Below, in pieces: positions 42,422-50,948 of a stretch of 64,000 nt of DNA. A program made the position numbers and the translations under genes. The DNA is from Leifsonia tongyongensis (GTDB lineage Bacteria; Actinomycetota; Actinomycetes; Actinomycetales; Microbacteriaceae), in contig NZ_JAAGWY010000002.1 of assembly GCF_010686705.1 (NCBI RefSeq), positions 86,001-150,000 of the forward strand. The letters run 5' to 3'. How positions within the stretch are numbered: the first letter of the stretch is position 1; each line of letters begins with the position of its first letter. Below the pieces are notes generated by a model. The model had not been told where the DNA came from and searched no databases. It saw only the letters and a program-made list of their open reading frames with translations.

Positions 42422-44004
42422 CCGAGGAACAGGCCGACGCCACTGACAAGACCGCGGCCTTCAACGGGCGGCTGGCGCTGCTGCTCGCGATGGCGATGTT
42501 CGTGCTCGTGGTCGACACGTCGATCATGAACGTCTCGATCTCCGCGGTCGTGCACGACCTGCACTCGACGGTCAGCAGTGTCCAGTCGGCGATCGCGCTC
42601 GAGGCGCTCGTGTCGGCCGCGTTCATCCTCATCGGAAGCAAAGTGGGCGACCTGATCGGGCGCAAACGCGCCTACGTGCTCGGGCTCCTGGGGTATGCGG
42701 CGGGCGCCATCGCGATGACGCTCGCGCAGAGCATCCTCGCGATCATCGTGTTCTGGGCGGTGATCGGCGGCCTCGGTGCATCCCTGCTCCTGCCGGCGAT
42801 GCAGTCGCTCATCCACGGGAACTTCCACGGCACCGGCCAGACGCGGGCGTATGCGCTCGTGGGGGCATCCGCCGCCATCGCCGCCGCCGTCGGACCCCTG
42901 CTCGGCGGTTTCATCACCACGTTCCTGTCGTGGCGTATCGCGTTCCTGCTCGAAGCCGTGATCATCGCGATCGTGCTCATCGGCATCAAACTCGTGCACG
43001 ATGTGCCGTACACCGGGTCGCGAGCGGTCGACTGGGTGGGTTCGCTGCTTTCGGTCGTCGGCATGGGCGGGATCGTGCTCTCCATCCTCGCGTGGCAGGA
43101 AGGCGTCGGGTCGGTCGGAGCGCTGCTCGCGGTCGGCATCCTCGGGCTGGTCGGGCTCGTCTTCTGGCTCCGGCGGCGCAAACGGCTCGGCAAGGCGACG
43201 CTCCTCGACCCTGGACTGTTCTCATCGAAGCATTTCCGCTTCGGGATCTCGCAGCAGATGCTGCAGCAGATCGCCCTCGGCGGCACCATGATCGTGCTCC
43301 CGATCTACCTGCAGATGGTCTTCGAATACAACGCTCTGCAGGCGGGGCTGTCGATCGCGCCGCTGTCGCTGACCATGTTCGCGATCGCTGCCCTCGCGGG
43401 AAGGCGGGCGGGGCGTCGCCGACCCGTGGTGCTCATCCGCTGGGGGTTCGCGCTGCTGTGCCTCGGGCTGGTCATCCTCATCCCCATCGTGCCGCGCGCG
43501 GACTCCGGCTGGTGGCTGCTCGTGCCGCTCGTGATCTCGGGTGCCGGGCTCGGGTTCATGGTGTCGCAGCTCAACAACTACACGCTGTCGCCGATCTCGG
43601 ATGAGCGGGTCAGCGAAGCCGCGGGCGTCAACTCGGCCGCGGGCTCGTTCGGGCTCTCGTTCGGCCTCGCGTTCGCGGGCGCGATCCTGCTTGCTGCCCT
43701 CGTGCCCATCTTCACGAACCTGACGACGTCCAGCACGGTGCTGCCGGAGGCGGAGCAGCAGCAGATCGTCCAGACCCTCGAACACGACGCCGAGGTCATG
43801 AGCAACACCCAGCTCGCCACGCTGCTGGAAGGCCAGCCGGCCGACGTGAAAGCCGAAGTGATCCGTATCAACACGGAGGCGCGGCCGCTCGCGCTCCAGA
43901 TCGCGCTGCTGGTGCCGCTCGCGGCCGGGCTCATCGGGCTCGGCCTGTCGTTCAGGATGATCCGGCTCCCCGACATCGTGCTCAAGGAGATGCCGGCCCT
44001 GTAG
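42418..44004 (+). CDS. MFS drug-efflux transporter, DHA2 type (14 segments)
   Basis: A 528-aa exporter. The first segment holds LVVDTSIMNVSISAV (the DHA2 D1-type motif), motif A is GSKVGDLIGRKRAY and the antiporter motif is ASAAIAAAVGPLLGGF. A long extracytoplasmic loop between the last segments carries TSSTVLPEAEQQQIVQTLEHD. Substrate unknown. GTG 42418 has AGGAG upstream and overlaps the stop of a 12-codon upstream ORF. No regulator adjoins; hairpin repeats C and D flank the gene. Confidence 0.9.
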   Translation: MTEEQADATDKTAAFNGRLALLLAMAMFVLVVDTSIMNVSISAVVHDLHSTVSSVQSAIALEALVSAAFILIGSKVGDLIGRKRAYVLGLLGYAAGAIAMTLAQSILAIIVFWAVIGGLGASLLLPAMQSLIHGNFHGTGQTRAYALVGASAAIAAAVGPLLGGFITTFLSWRIAFLLEAVIIAIVLIGIKLVHDVPYTGSRAVDWVGSLLSVVGMGGIVLSILAWQEGVGSVGALLAVGILGLVGLVFWLRRRKRLGKATLLDPGLFSSKHFRFGISQQMLQQIALGGTMIVLPIYLQMVFEYNALQAGLSIAPLSLTMFAIAALAGRRAGRRRPVVLIRWGFALLCLGLVILIPIVPRADSGWWLLVPLVISGAGLGFMVSQLNNYTLSPISDERVSEAAGVNSAAGSFGLSFGLAFAGAILLAALVPIFTNLTTSSTVLPEAEQQQIVQTLEHDAEVMSNTQLATLLEGQPADVKAEVIRINTEARPLALQIALLVPLAAGLIGLGLSFRMIRLPDIVLKEMPAL

Positions 44005-44019
44005 GCGTCTGCCTCCCGC

Positions 44020-44085
44020 GTGCCCGCCAGGTCGGGACGTGCCCGCCCGCTCGACGTGGCGGGCACGTCCCGACCTGGCGGGCAC
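44020..44085. repeat. Dispersed hairpin repeat, copy D (perfect palindrome)
   Basis: The 28-bp arms 44020-44047 and 44058-44085 are perfectly complementary (GTGCCCGCCAGGTCGGGAC start) around a 10-base loop. It begins 16 bp after the MFS stop and could also end transcription. Confidence 0.92.
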
Positions 44086-44166
44086 GCGGCCACCCGCGCA
44101 GATGGCGCGCAGGTTTCGGGATGCTCCCTTTTCGCTGAGTCCGGACCAATCGCCTCTGCGCGGGTT

Positions 44167-44172
44167 TAGCCT
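44167..44172 (+). promoter_or_regulatory. -10 box (TAGCCT) of the ATPase leaderless promoter
   Basis: Six bases (GAAAAG) before GTG 44179; there is no further room for a ribosome site. Confidence 0.55.
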
Positions 44173-44178
44173 GAAAAG

Positions 44179-45579
44179 GTGACGACGACGGCGACTCAGG
44201 CTCCCAATATCACGACGGTAGGAGAGCTGCGTGCCTCCGGCCACCTCCAGAAGCCGTTGCGGGTCGAGATCCGCGACAATCTGCTGGCGAAACTGCGGGC
44301 CGGGGACGATCCGTGGCCCGGTCTCCACGGCTTCGAGTCCACGGTCATCCCGCAGCTCGAGCGCGCCCTCCTCGCCGGCCATGACGTCGTGCTCTTGGGC
44401 GAGCGCGGCCAGGGCAAGACCCGCATCCTGCGCACGCTCGGCGGACTGCTCGACGAGTGGACCCCGGTGATCGCGGGGGCGGAACTGGGCGAGCATCCGT
44501 ACGATCCGATCACGCACGAGTCGCAGCGTCGCGCGCTCGAACTCGGCGACCGGCTCCCGGTCGCGTGGCGGCACCGCGACGAACGGTACGTGGAGAAGCT
44601 CGCGACACCGGACACGTCCGTCGCCGACCTCATCGGCGACGTCGACCCGATGAAGGTGGCGGAGGGCCGCTCCCTCGGCGACCCGGAGACCATCCACTTC
44701 GGCCTCATCCCGCGCAGCCATCGCGGCATCGTCGCCATCAACGAACTGCCCGACCTCGCCGAGCGCATCCAGGTCGCCATGCTGAACGTGATGGAGGAGC
44801 GCGACATCCAGGTGCGCGGCTACGTGCTGCGCCTGCCGCTCGACGTCCTCGTCGTGGCGAGCGCCAACCCCGAGGACTACACCAACCGCGGGCGCATCAT
44901 CACGCCGCTCAAAGACCGGTTCGGCGCGGAGATCCGCACGCACTACCCGACCAGGCTGGAGGCGGAGGTGGCCGTGATCCGTCAGGAGGCCGACCTGGTC
45001 GCCGACGTGCCCGACCACCTGGTGGAGATCCTGGCGCGTTTCACCCGCAACCTTCGCGAGTCGTCGTCGGTGGACCAGCGCAGCGGGGTGAGCGCCCGGT
45101 TCGCGATCGCCGGCGCCGAGACGATCGCGGCTGCCGCCCTGCATCGCGCGACGACGCAGGGTGAGGACGAGGCCGTCGCGCGCGTGGTCGACCTGCAGGC
45201 GGCGGTCGACGTGCTCGCCGGCAAGATCGAGTTCGAGACCGGCGAAGAGGGCCGCGAATCCGAAGTGCTCACGCATCTGCTGCGCACGGCGACGGCGGAT
45301 GCGGTGCGCCAGCATTTCGCCGGCCTCGACTTCGGGCCCCTGGTCGCCGCGATCGAGGACGGCGCCATGGTCACGACGGGCGAGCAGGTGACGGCGCGGC
45401 AGTTCCTGTCGGAGCTTCCCGTGCTCGGCGAGTCCGAGCTCTACGACGACATCGCCGATCGTCTCGAAGCGGTGGGATCGGGTGAGATCGCGGCGGCGAT
45501 CGAACTCGCGCTCGAGGGCCTCTACCTCGCCCGCAAGGTCGGCAAGGACACGGATGGGATCGAGACGGTCTATGGCTAG
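44179..45579 (+). CDS. MoxR/ChlI-type AAA+ ATPase
   Basis: A 466-aa ATPase of the MoxR/magnesium-chelatase-like AAA+ group, which remodels partner proteins together with a VWA-domain protein. Walker A GERGQGKT is at residues 74-81; Walker B is in HRGIVAINELPDL with sensor VVASANPEDYTNRGR after it. The C-terminal half is helical. GTG 44179 is probably leaderless. The last eight bases overlap the start of the VWA gene, so the two proteins are made together. Typical partners are metal- or cofactor-insertion enzymes or membrane complexes; the convergent four-gene envelope operon downstream is a candidate client. Confidence 0.9.
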   Translation: MTTTATQAPNITTVGELRASGHLQKPLRVEIRDNLLAKLRAGDDPWPGLHGFESTVIPQLERALLAGHDVVLLGERGQGKTRILRTLGGLLDEWTPVIAGAELGEHPYDPITHESQRRALELGDRLPVAWRHRDERYVEKLATPDTSVADLIGDVDPMKVAEGRSLGDPETIHFGLIPRSHRGIVAINELPDLAERIQVAMLNVMEERDIQVRGYVLRLPLDVLVVASANPEDYTNRGRIITPLKDRFGAEIRTHYPTRLEAEVAVIRQEADLVADVPDHLVEILARFTRNLRESSSVDQRSGVSARFAIAGAETIAAAALHRATTQGEDEAVARVVDLQAAVDVLAGKIEFETGEEGRESEVLTHLLRTATADAVRQHFAGLDFGPLVAAIEDGAMVTTGEQVTARQFLSELPVLGESELYDDIADRLEAVGSGEIAAAIELALEGLYLARKVGKDTDGIETVYG

Positions 45580-47596
45580 GGGGCGCACCCACTTCCGGCG
45601 GTACGACGGCGGGGATCCGCTCGCGCCGCCCGTCGACATCGCCGAAGCTTTGGATGCGATCGGCGAGTCCGTCATGGGCGGCACCTCGCCGGAGCGGGCG
45701 ATGAACGAGTTCCTCCGTCGCGGCGGCCGTAACCAGACCGGACTCGACGACCTGGCGCGCCGGGTGGCCGAACGCCGGCGTGACCTGCTGCGCAGGCACA
45801 ACCTCGACGGCACGCTCAACGAGGTGAAGAAACTCCTCGACCACGCGGTGCTCGAGGAACGCAAGCAGCTCGCACGCGATGCGCTGATGGATGACGACGA
45901 GCGCGCCTTCGCCGAGATGCGCCTCGAGAACCTGCCGGCGTCGACCGCCGCGGCGGTGACCGAGCTGAGCGACTACGACTGGAGATCCCCCCAGGCCAGG
46001 GCCGACTACGAGAAGATCAAAGACCTGATGGGCCGCGAACTGCTCGACCAGCGGTTCGAGGGCATGAAGGAGGCGATGGAGAACGCGACCGACGAGGATC
46101 GCGCCGCCATCAACGAGATGCTCACCGACCTGAACAGCCTGCTGGAGAAGCACCGGCTCGGTGAGGACACCGAGCAGGACTTCGACGACTTCATGAGCAA
46201 ACACGGGCAGTTCTTCCCCGACAACCCGCAGAATGTGGATGAGCTCATCGACTCCCTCGCGAAGCGCTCGGCTGCAGCGCAGCGGATGCTCAACTCGATG
46301 ACGCAGGAACAGCGGGACGAGCTCATGCAGCTCTCCGCGCAGGCGTTCGGCACCCCCGAACTGATGCAGTCGCTCTCGCAGCTCGACGCGAACCTCCAGG
46401 CGCTGCGGCCGGGGGAGGACTGGCGCGGATCGCAGCGGTTCGACGGCGAGCAATCGCTGGGCCTGGGCGACGGCACCGGCGTGCTGCAGGATCTCGCGGA
46501 CCTCGACGAGCTCTCCGAGCAGCTGTCGCAGTCGTACCGCGGCGCCCGGATGGACGACATCGACCTCGACACCCTGTCGCGGCAACTGGGCGACGACGCT
46601 GCCGTGTCGGCGCGCACCCTGCGCGAACTGGAGAAGACCCTCCGCGACAGCGGAACGCTGCGGCGTGATTCGGCCGGAGCGCTCAAGCTCACACCGAAGG
46701 CCATGCGCCAGCTCGGCAAGACCCTGCTGAAGGACATCGCGAACCGGATGTCGGGTCGGCAGGGCCAGCGGGAACTCCACCAGGCGGGGGCGGCCGGCGA
46801 GAGCTCGGGCGCGACCCGCGCCTGGGAGTTCGGCGCCACCGAGCCGTGGGACATTCCGCGCACGATCCTGAACGGCGTGCGTCGTCGCGCCGGGGACGGG
46901 GGAGGCGGCCGGCTCGTCGCCGTGGACGACATCGAGGTGCAGGAGACCGAAGCGCGCACCCAGGCGGTGGTCGCACTCCTCGTGGACACGTCGTTCTCGA
47001 TGGCGCTCGACAACCGGTGGATCCCGATGAAGCGCACGGCGCTCGCGCTGCACACGCTCATCCGGTCGCGCTTCCGTGGCGACCACCTGCAGCTCATCGC
47101 GTTCGGACGGCATGCCGAGGTGATGGAGATCGAACAGCTCACGGCGCTCGACGCGATGTGGGACAAAGGCACCAACCTGCACCACGCGCTGCTGCTGGCG
47201 AACCGGCACTTCCGCAAGCATCCCAACGCGCAGCCGGTGCTGCTGATCGTGACCGACGGTGAGCCGACATCGCACCTGGAGCCGGACGGCTCGGTCAGCT
47301 TCTCGTACCCGCCGCATCCGCGCACCATCATGCGCACGTTCGAAGAGCTGGACAATTCGGGGCGGCTCGGCGCGCAGACCACGTTCTTCCGGCTGGGCGA
47401 CGACCCCGGGCTGGCCCGGTTCACGGCGTCGATGGCCCGGCGGGTCTCCGGGCGCGTGGTCGCGCCGGAACTCGACGACCTGGGAGCCGCCGTCGTCAGC
47501 TCCTACCTCGGCTCGCGCGCGTCAGCCCCGGATGCGGACTTCGGCAGCGACTACGGCGAGTGGTTCGGCGGCCGGGGGTTCTGGGTCGGCGGCTGA
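45572..47596 (+). CDS. VWA-domain protein, MoxR partner
   Basis: A 674-aa soluble protein. Residues about 1-420 are helical and acidic, with many Leu-Asp repeats (SQLDANLQAL, DLADLDELSEQLSQ). Residues about 465-650 are a von Willebrand factor A domain whose metal site is intact: Asp472, Ser474 and Ser476 in VALLVDTSFSMAL, with LIVTDGEPTSH later. It has no signal or membrane segment. ATG 45572 overlaps the ATPase stop by eight bases. Together they form the CoxE/BchD-like chaperone pair. The mode of action and client are unknown. Confidence 0.9.
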   Translation: MARGRTHFRRYDGGDPLAPPVDIAEALDAIGESVMGGTSPERAMNEFLRRGGRNQTGLDDLARRVAERRRDLLRRHNLDGTLNEVKKLLDHAVLEERKQLARDALMDDDERAFAEMRLENLPASTAAAVTELSDYDWRSPQARADYEKIKDLMGRELLDQRFEGMKEAMENATDEDRAAINEMLTDLNSLLEKHRLGEDTEQDFDDFMSKHGQFFPDNPQNVDELIDSLAKRSAAAQRMLNSMTQEQRDELMQLSAQAFGTPELMQSLSQLDANLQALRPGEDWRGSQRFDGEQSLGLGDGTGVLQDLADLDELSEQLSQSYRGARMDDIDLDTLSRQLGDDAAVSARTLRELEKTLRDSGTLRRDSAGALKLTPKAMRQLGKTLLKDIANRMSGRQGQRELHQAGAAGESSGATRAWEFGATEPWDIPRTILNGVRRRAGDGGGGRLVAVDDIEVQETEARTQAVVALLVDTSFSMALDNRWIPMKRTALALHTLIRSRFRGDHLQLIAFGRHAEVMEIEQLTALDAMWDKGTNLHHALLLANRHFRKHPNAQPVLLIVTDGEPTSHLEPDGSVSFSYPPHPRTIMRTFEELDNSGRLGAQTTFFRLGDDPGLARFTASMARRVSGRVVAPELDDLGAAVVSSYLGSRASAPDADFGSDYGEWFGGRGFWVGG

Positions 47597-47622
47597 GCGG
47601 CGCGAGTTCGCGGCGTCGCGAA

Positions 47623-47682
47623 TGTCACCGTTTCGGCCGAATGTCATCGGCGGAATGGTCACTCTCGACGCCAACGGTGACA
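47623..47682. terminator. Inverted repeat between convergent VWA and OmpA-like genes
   Basis: TGTCACCGTT (47623-47632) and AACGGTGACA (47673-47682) are perfect 10-bp arms around 40 bases that contain a second GAATGTCA copy. It is the only structure between the two stop codons. Confidence 0.45.
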
Positions 47683-47716
47683 CTCGGCTGCTCGGCTGCT
47701 CGGCGCCCGGCAGCGG

Positions 47717-48907
47717 TCAGCCGCAGAGGCCGACGCCGGGAGACGTGAGGATGACCGAGCGGTTCTGCTCGGCGAGAGCATCCGAATAGGCGCCGCTCGC
47801 ATCCGTCTCGCTCTTCCAGCCGCACCACTGGAACCCCACGCCGGTGGTCTGCAGCAGGGATGCGGGAACCCCGAGCTGTACGAGAGCGGCTTTGACCGCA
47901 TCCGCCCGGCGCTGCGACAGCGCGAGGTCGCGAGCGTTGTTCGTCGCCTGGTCCTTCGACGCGGTGCCGGTGATCGTCACCACCTGGCCGTTCTGTTCGA
48001 TCGACGGCACCAGCTGGGCGAGCACCGACTGTGCTTTGGCCGGGTCGGAGAAGGTGGCGGTGTCCTTCACGAACAGCAGGTCGCTGTTGCGGATGACGAT
48101 GGGATGCGTCCAGTCGGTCTTCGTCTGCACCGACTCGACCGGAACCGTCGACACGGCGGGAAGCCCGCTCACGGCGGTTCCGGATGCGGGCTCCGGCAGC
48201 AGTGACAGGGTTCCGCCCGCCGCCTTGACGATCGCGGTCCAGATCGCGATGAGGTTGCTGCGCGCCGGAATGGTGAGCGGGGTCTGCGAACCCGCGACAT
48301 CGCCCATCCCCGACCAGTAGACGGTGACGCCCTTCAGGTCGGAGGGCAGGAGGTTGCGCGACCTCAGGTCGCTGACGACCTGGGCGGGGTCGGCGTACAG
48401 GACGCCGCTGGTCGCGAAGTCGAGAGGGTCGGTGGTCTGCAGTCCGCTACCCACGACGAGGACGCCCATCGGCTTCGAACCGAGGTTGCGTGCGGCGCGG
48501 TCGATCGAGCCGAGGAAGTCCACCTGCGGCGTCGTCGCCTTCAGACCGTTGATGTACGCGGTGATCTGGCTGAGCTTGTTGCGCTGGTCGTTCTGGCAGA
48601 CGATCGCATCCTGTGCGGTGGAGCCGACCAGCGTCGTCCCCATCACCCGGGGCGTGCCGGACGGGACGACTACCGTCACGCTGCCGTTGCTCTTTCCGAC
48701 GGCCGCCAGCTGTGCGACCGCCGACGACGCCAGTGTGGTCGCCGGCGCATTCGCCGTGCTGCCGGCGACCACGCCCATGTTGCGCTTCTGAGACTGGTCG
48801 CAGGCCGCGCCGGCCGCCGTCGCGGATGCGCAGGCGGTCAGACCGCCGCCGATCGCGAGAACGGTGGCGACAGCGAAGCCGGCTCGGGCGAGTCGACGGA
48901 TGAGCAT
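47717..48907 (-). CDS. OmpA-like domain lipoprotein
   Basis: A 396-aa exported lipoprotein. Residues 1-25 are a signal peptide with lipobox GGLTAC, cysteine 26 being the anchor. The middle has an alternating alpha/beta part (GVLVVGSGLQTTDPLDFATSG), resembling a VWA/vault-type fold. Residues about 275-385 are an OmpA-type peptidoglycan-binding domain with NARDLALSQRRADAVKAAL and a late cysteine pair (QWCGW, VGLCG). It would link the membrane to the cell wall. It is the last gene of a leftward run with the three genes upstream (spaced 25, 19 and overlapping by 14 bases), so all four probably form one envelope complex. Confidence 0.85.
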   Translation of the reverse strand: MLIRRLARAGFAVATVLAIGGGLTACASATAAGAACDQSQKRNMGVVAGSTANAPATTLASSAVAQLAAVGKSNGSVTVVVPSGTPRVMGTTLVGSTAQDAIVCQNDQRNKLSQITAYINGLKATTPQVDFLGSIDRAARNLGSKPMGVLVVGSGLQTTDPLDFATSGVLYADPAQVVSDLRSRNLLPSDLKGVTVYWSGMGDVAGSQTPLTIPARSNLIAIWTAIVKAAGGTLSLLPEPASGTAVSGLPAVSTVPVESVQTKTDWTHPIVIRNSDLLFVKDTATFSDPAKAQSVLAQLVPSIEQNGQVVTITGTASKDQATNNARDLALSQRRADAVKAALVQLGVPASLLQTTGVGFQWCGWKSETDASGAYSDALAEQNRSVILTSPGVGLCG

Positions 48908-48932
48908 AGGGTCCTTTCGGTCGGTCAGCAGG

Positions 48933-49820
48933 TCAGTCGGTCAGCTGCGACGGCTGAACGCTCGGGGCGACTTCGGGAGTCCCCGGCGTCTCGGGGATCT
49001 CGGGTATCCGCCGCGCACGCAGCTCGCGGATGATCTGGCTGGTGCTCTCGGGGTCGCGTTCGTGCTGCGCGAGCCGGGTGGCGAGCTGGGCGCGGAGGAG
49101 GTCGACGCGGGCGGCGAACGTGATGCGCGCGCCGGTGTAGCGCACCGCATCCTGGTGGTCCAGCTGCTGCGCCTGCTGCGTCGCCTCGCGGGCCTGCACC
49201 GCTTCGCCCATGAGCTGGTCGCGATAGCTGCGGAGCTTGTCGGCGTGCGCATGGGCTTTCTCGGCGGCGCTGAGCAGCGGTCGCGTCGTCAGCCAGGCGA
49301 CGATGAAGCTCACGGCGCCGGAGGTCGCGAGGACGCCGAGCATCAGGAACGCCATGATCGTGTCCGGCGCCGACCAGGAGAAGCCGGTGGTGCCGGTCGA
49401 CGTCGATCCTCCGACGAGCCCGGAGAGCCCGCCGGCGTTCTGCGCGTCGATGCCCGCCTTGATCCGGGCGATCGTGATGGCCGCGAGCACGGCCACCCAG
49501 ACGATGATCAGGCCGATCGCGAGGATCGACCAGCGCCGCGACATCACTCCCGCCTGGATGCGCCGCATCAGGATGGCGACGATGTGCGGCAGTGCCACCA
49601 CGGCGAGCGAGATGCCCAAAGTGATCACGTACATCTGCAGGCCGATCGAGCCGTACTGGCTGTCGTTGCGCAGCAGCAGCGTGAGCGCCTGGGCGAGGAG
49701 GATGTAGTCGACCGTGATCATGCCGAGCAGCAGCAGGTACACGAGCACGTGCGCGAACGGTGAGATGTGACCGACGCGGGGACGGATGCGCGGCGGTTTC
49801 GAGACGATGTCCCTGGCCAT
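48933..49820 (-). CDS. Four-segment membrane protein with C-terminal coiled coil
   Basis: A 295-aa protein. Four hydrophobic segments (residues about 22-50, 58-85, 95-120 and 155-180, for example FAHVLVYLLLLGMITVDYIL) are followed by a helical, charged tail of about 100 residues (EKAHAHADKLRSYRDQ, EATQQAQQLDHQ) likely to form a coiled coil, and a Pro-rich end (ETPGTPEVAPS). ATG 49820 follows AAGGAGAAA. Coupled with two soluble coiled-coil genes and an OmpA-like lipoprotein in one operon, it looks like the membrane core of a complex. Function unknown. Confidence 0.82.
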   Translation of the reverse strand: MARDIVSKPPRIRPRVGHISPFAHVLVYLLLLGMITVDYILLAQALTLLLRNDSQYGSIGLQMYVITLGISLAVVALPHIVAILMRRIQAGVMSRRWSILAIGLIIVWVAVLAAITIARIKAGIDAQNAGGLSGLVGGSTSTGTTGFSWSAPDTIMAFLMLGVLATSGAVSFIVAWLTTRPLLSAAEKAHAHADKLRSYRDQLMGEAVQAREATQQAQQLDHQDAVRYTGARITFAARVDLLRAQLATRLAQHERDPESTSQIIRELRARRIPEIPETPGTPEVAPSVQPSQLTD

Positions 49821-49839
49821 GGGTTTCTCCTTCAGCCGT

Positions 49840-50196
49840 TCACGCGTAGTTGTGGAACTCGGGGTCGCGCCCGAGGAGCTTGGCGTCGAGGCGCTCGACG
49901 GCGATGTCGGCGCGCCTGATCTGGTCGTCGGTGCGGATGATCGCGGTGCGGATGAGCTCTTCGCGCTTCTGCGCAGCGGAGACGCGTTCGGCGCACGTCG
50001 CCACATTGCGGGTGCGCTGGCGATCCAGCTCGGCGGCGCCGGCGCGCTCGAAAGCCGAGAGCTCGTGCTCGAAGACCTCGAGGGTCTCCACGTCGACGGC
50101 ATCCCGCATCCTGCGAAGCCGCCAGAAGAGGCGACGACGGATGCGCCCCGTCGTGGGAACGTCATAGTCGGCCAGCGGCCGGTCACGTCTGGGCAT
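49840..50196 (-). CDS. Small coiled-coil protein of the envelope operon
   Basis: A 118-aa, highly charged helical protein with no membrane segment. It has a basic start (PRRDRPLADYD, RIRRRLFWRLRRMR) and a long helix AERVSAAQKREELIRTAIIRTDDQIRRAD. ATG 50196 overlaps the stop of the next upstream gene by 14 bases, so translation is coupled. It probably binds the coiled-coil tail of the membrane protein encoded next. No family recognised. Confidence 0.78.
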   Translation of the reverse strand: MPRRDRPLADYDVPTTGRIRRRLFWRLRRMRDAVDVETLEVFEHELSAFERAGAAELDRQRTRNVATCAERVSAAQKREELIRTAIIRTDDQIRRADIAVERLDAKLLGRDPEFHNYA

Positions 50197-50830
50197 CGGT
50201 TCTCCCTTGCCAGAGTTCGAGCAGTTTGGTCTGTTCTTTCGTCGTCAGCCAGTCCGAGCGCCGGAGCACGGGTGCGCGGTCGACCGGGCGATCCTGGGTG
50301 CCGGAGCGCCGGTAGGCGCCCCAGTAGATGGCGATCTTCTCGTCCGAGTGGTCGTAGTAGCGGCTCGCGCGCAGGCGGGCCGCCGTGAAGCGGGCGTGGA
50401 TGACCGCCCCCAGTTCGTCGCGCCGACGTCGGCCCCGGCTGATCCGGCGCTCCAGTCTTCGGAGCTCCTCGAAGATCGGTCCGCGGCCTTCCGCGATCGC
50501 TTCGCGGTCGGGCGGTGCGAGTTCGTCGGTCTTCATCTCGTAGGCGGCGAGGTCGTCCTCGAGCGCCCTGGTGAGCATCCGGTACTCGGTGAGCTCGGCG
50601 CTGATGCGCGAGAAGAAGCGCTGTTCTTCGCGACGCGCGTAGCCGTTGGCGTGCGCCTGGATCGCCTGCACGGTGGGCGTCGACGGCTCCGCGTCGCCGT
50701 CGAACCGGCCGGCGGGCGCGCTGGTGGCGGAGTCCTGGCGGGCCAGTCGTTCGAGTCGTTTGCGGGAGATCATCCCGACCCGCAGTGGTGCACGCGTGGC
50801 GCGGGGGACGTTCTGCGAACGGATCGTCAT
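50183..50830 (-). CDS. Coiled-coil protein of the envelope operon
   Basis: A 215-aa hydrophilic protein, the first gene of the four-gene operon. The middle is one or two long helices (AEGRGPIFEELRRLERRISRGRRRRDEL, SAELTEYRMLTRALEDDLAAY), with a helical, basic C-terminus ending QGRTDAQT. I use ATG 50830; a GTG at 50860 is possible. Its role is unknown; the operon context suggests a cytoplasmic adaptor of a membrane complex. It overlaps the next gene by 14 bases. The 118 bp upstream of it hold its promoter region, with no obvious operator. Confidence 0.78.
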   Translation of the reverse strand: MTIRSQNVPRATRAPLRVGMISRKRLERLARQDSATSAPAGRFDGDAEPSTPTVQAIQAHANGYARREEQRFFSRISAELTEYRMLTRALEDDLAAYEMKTDELAPPDREAIAEGRGPIFEELRRLERRISRGRRRRDELGAVIHARFTAARLRASRYYDHSDEKIAIYWGAYRRSGTQDRPVDRAPVLRRSDWLTTKEQTKLLELWQGRTDAQT

Positions 50831-50948
50831 GCCATCCACCCCTATTCCCCAGTTCGGCACAAACCGATGGACCTCGAAGAGTACGCACAGGTCCTGACAA
50901 AGTTCTAGGGGATTGTCGAATATCTCCCGATAATCGACGCACGCGTTT

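Noticed and set aside
43222-45864. An 880-codon minus-strand frame across the MFS and ATPase genes
   Set aside because: Antisense shadow of two clear genes, with Arg/Val/Asp/Glu composition and no domain.
45371-47317. A 648-codon minus-strand frame over the VWA gene
   Set aside because: Antisense shadow; the VWA gene has MIDAS residues and coupling to the ATPase.
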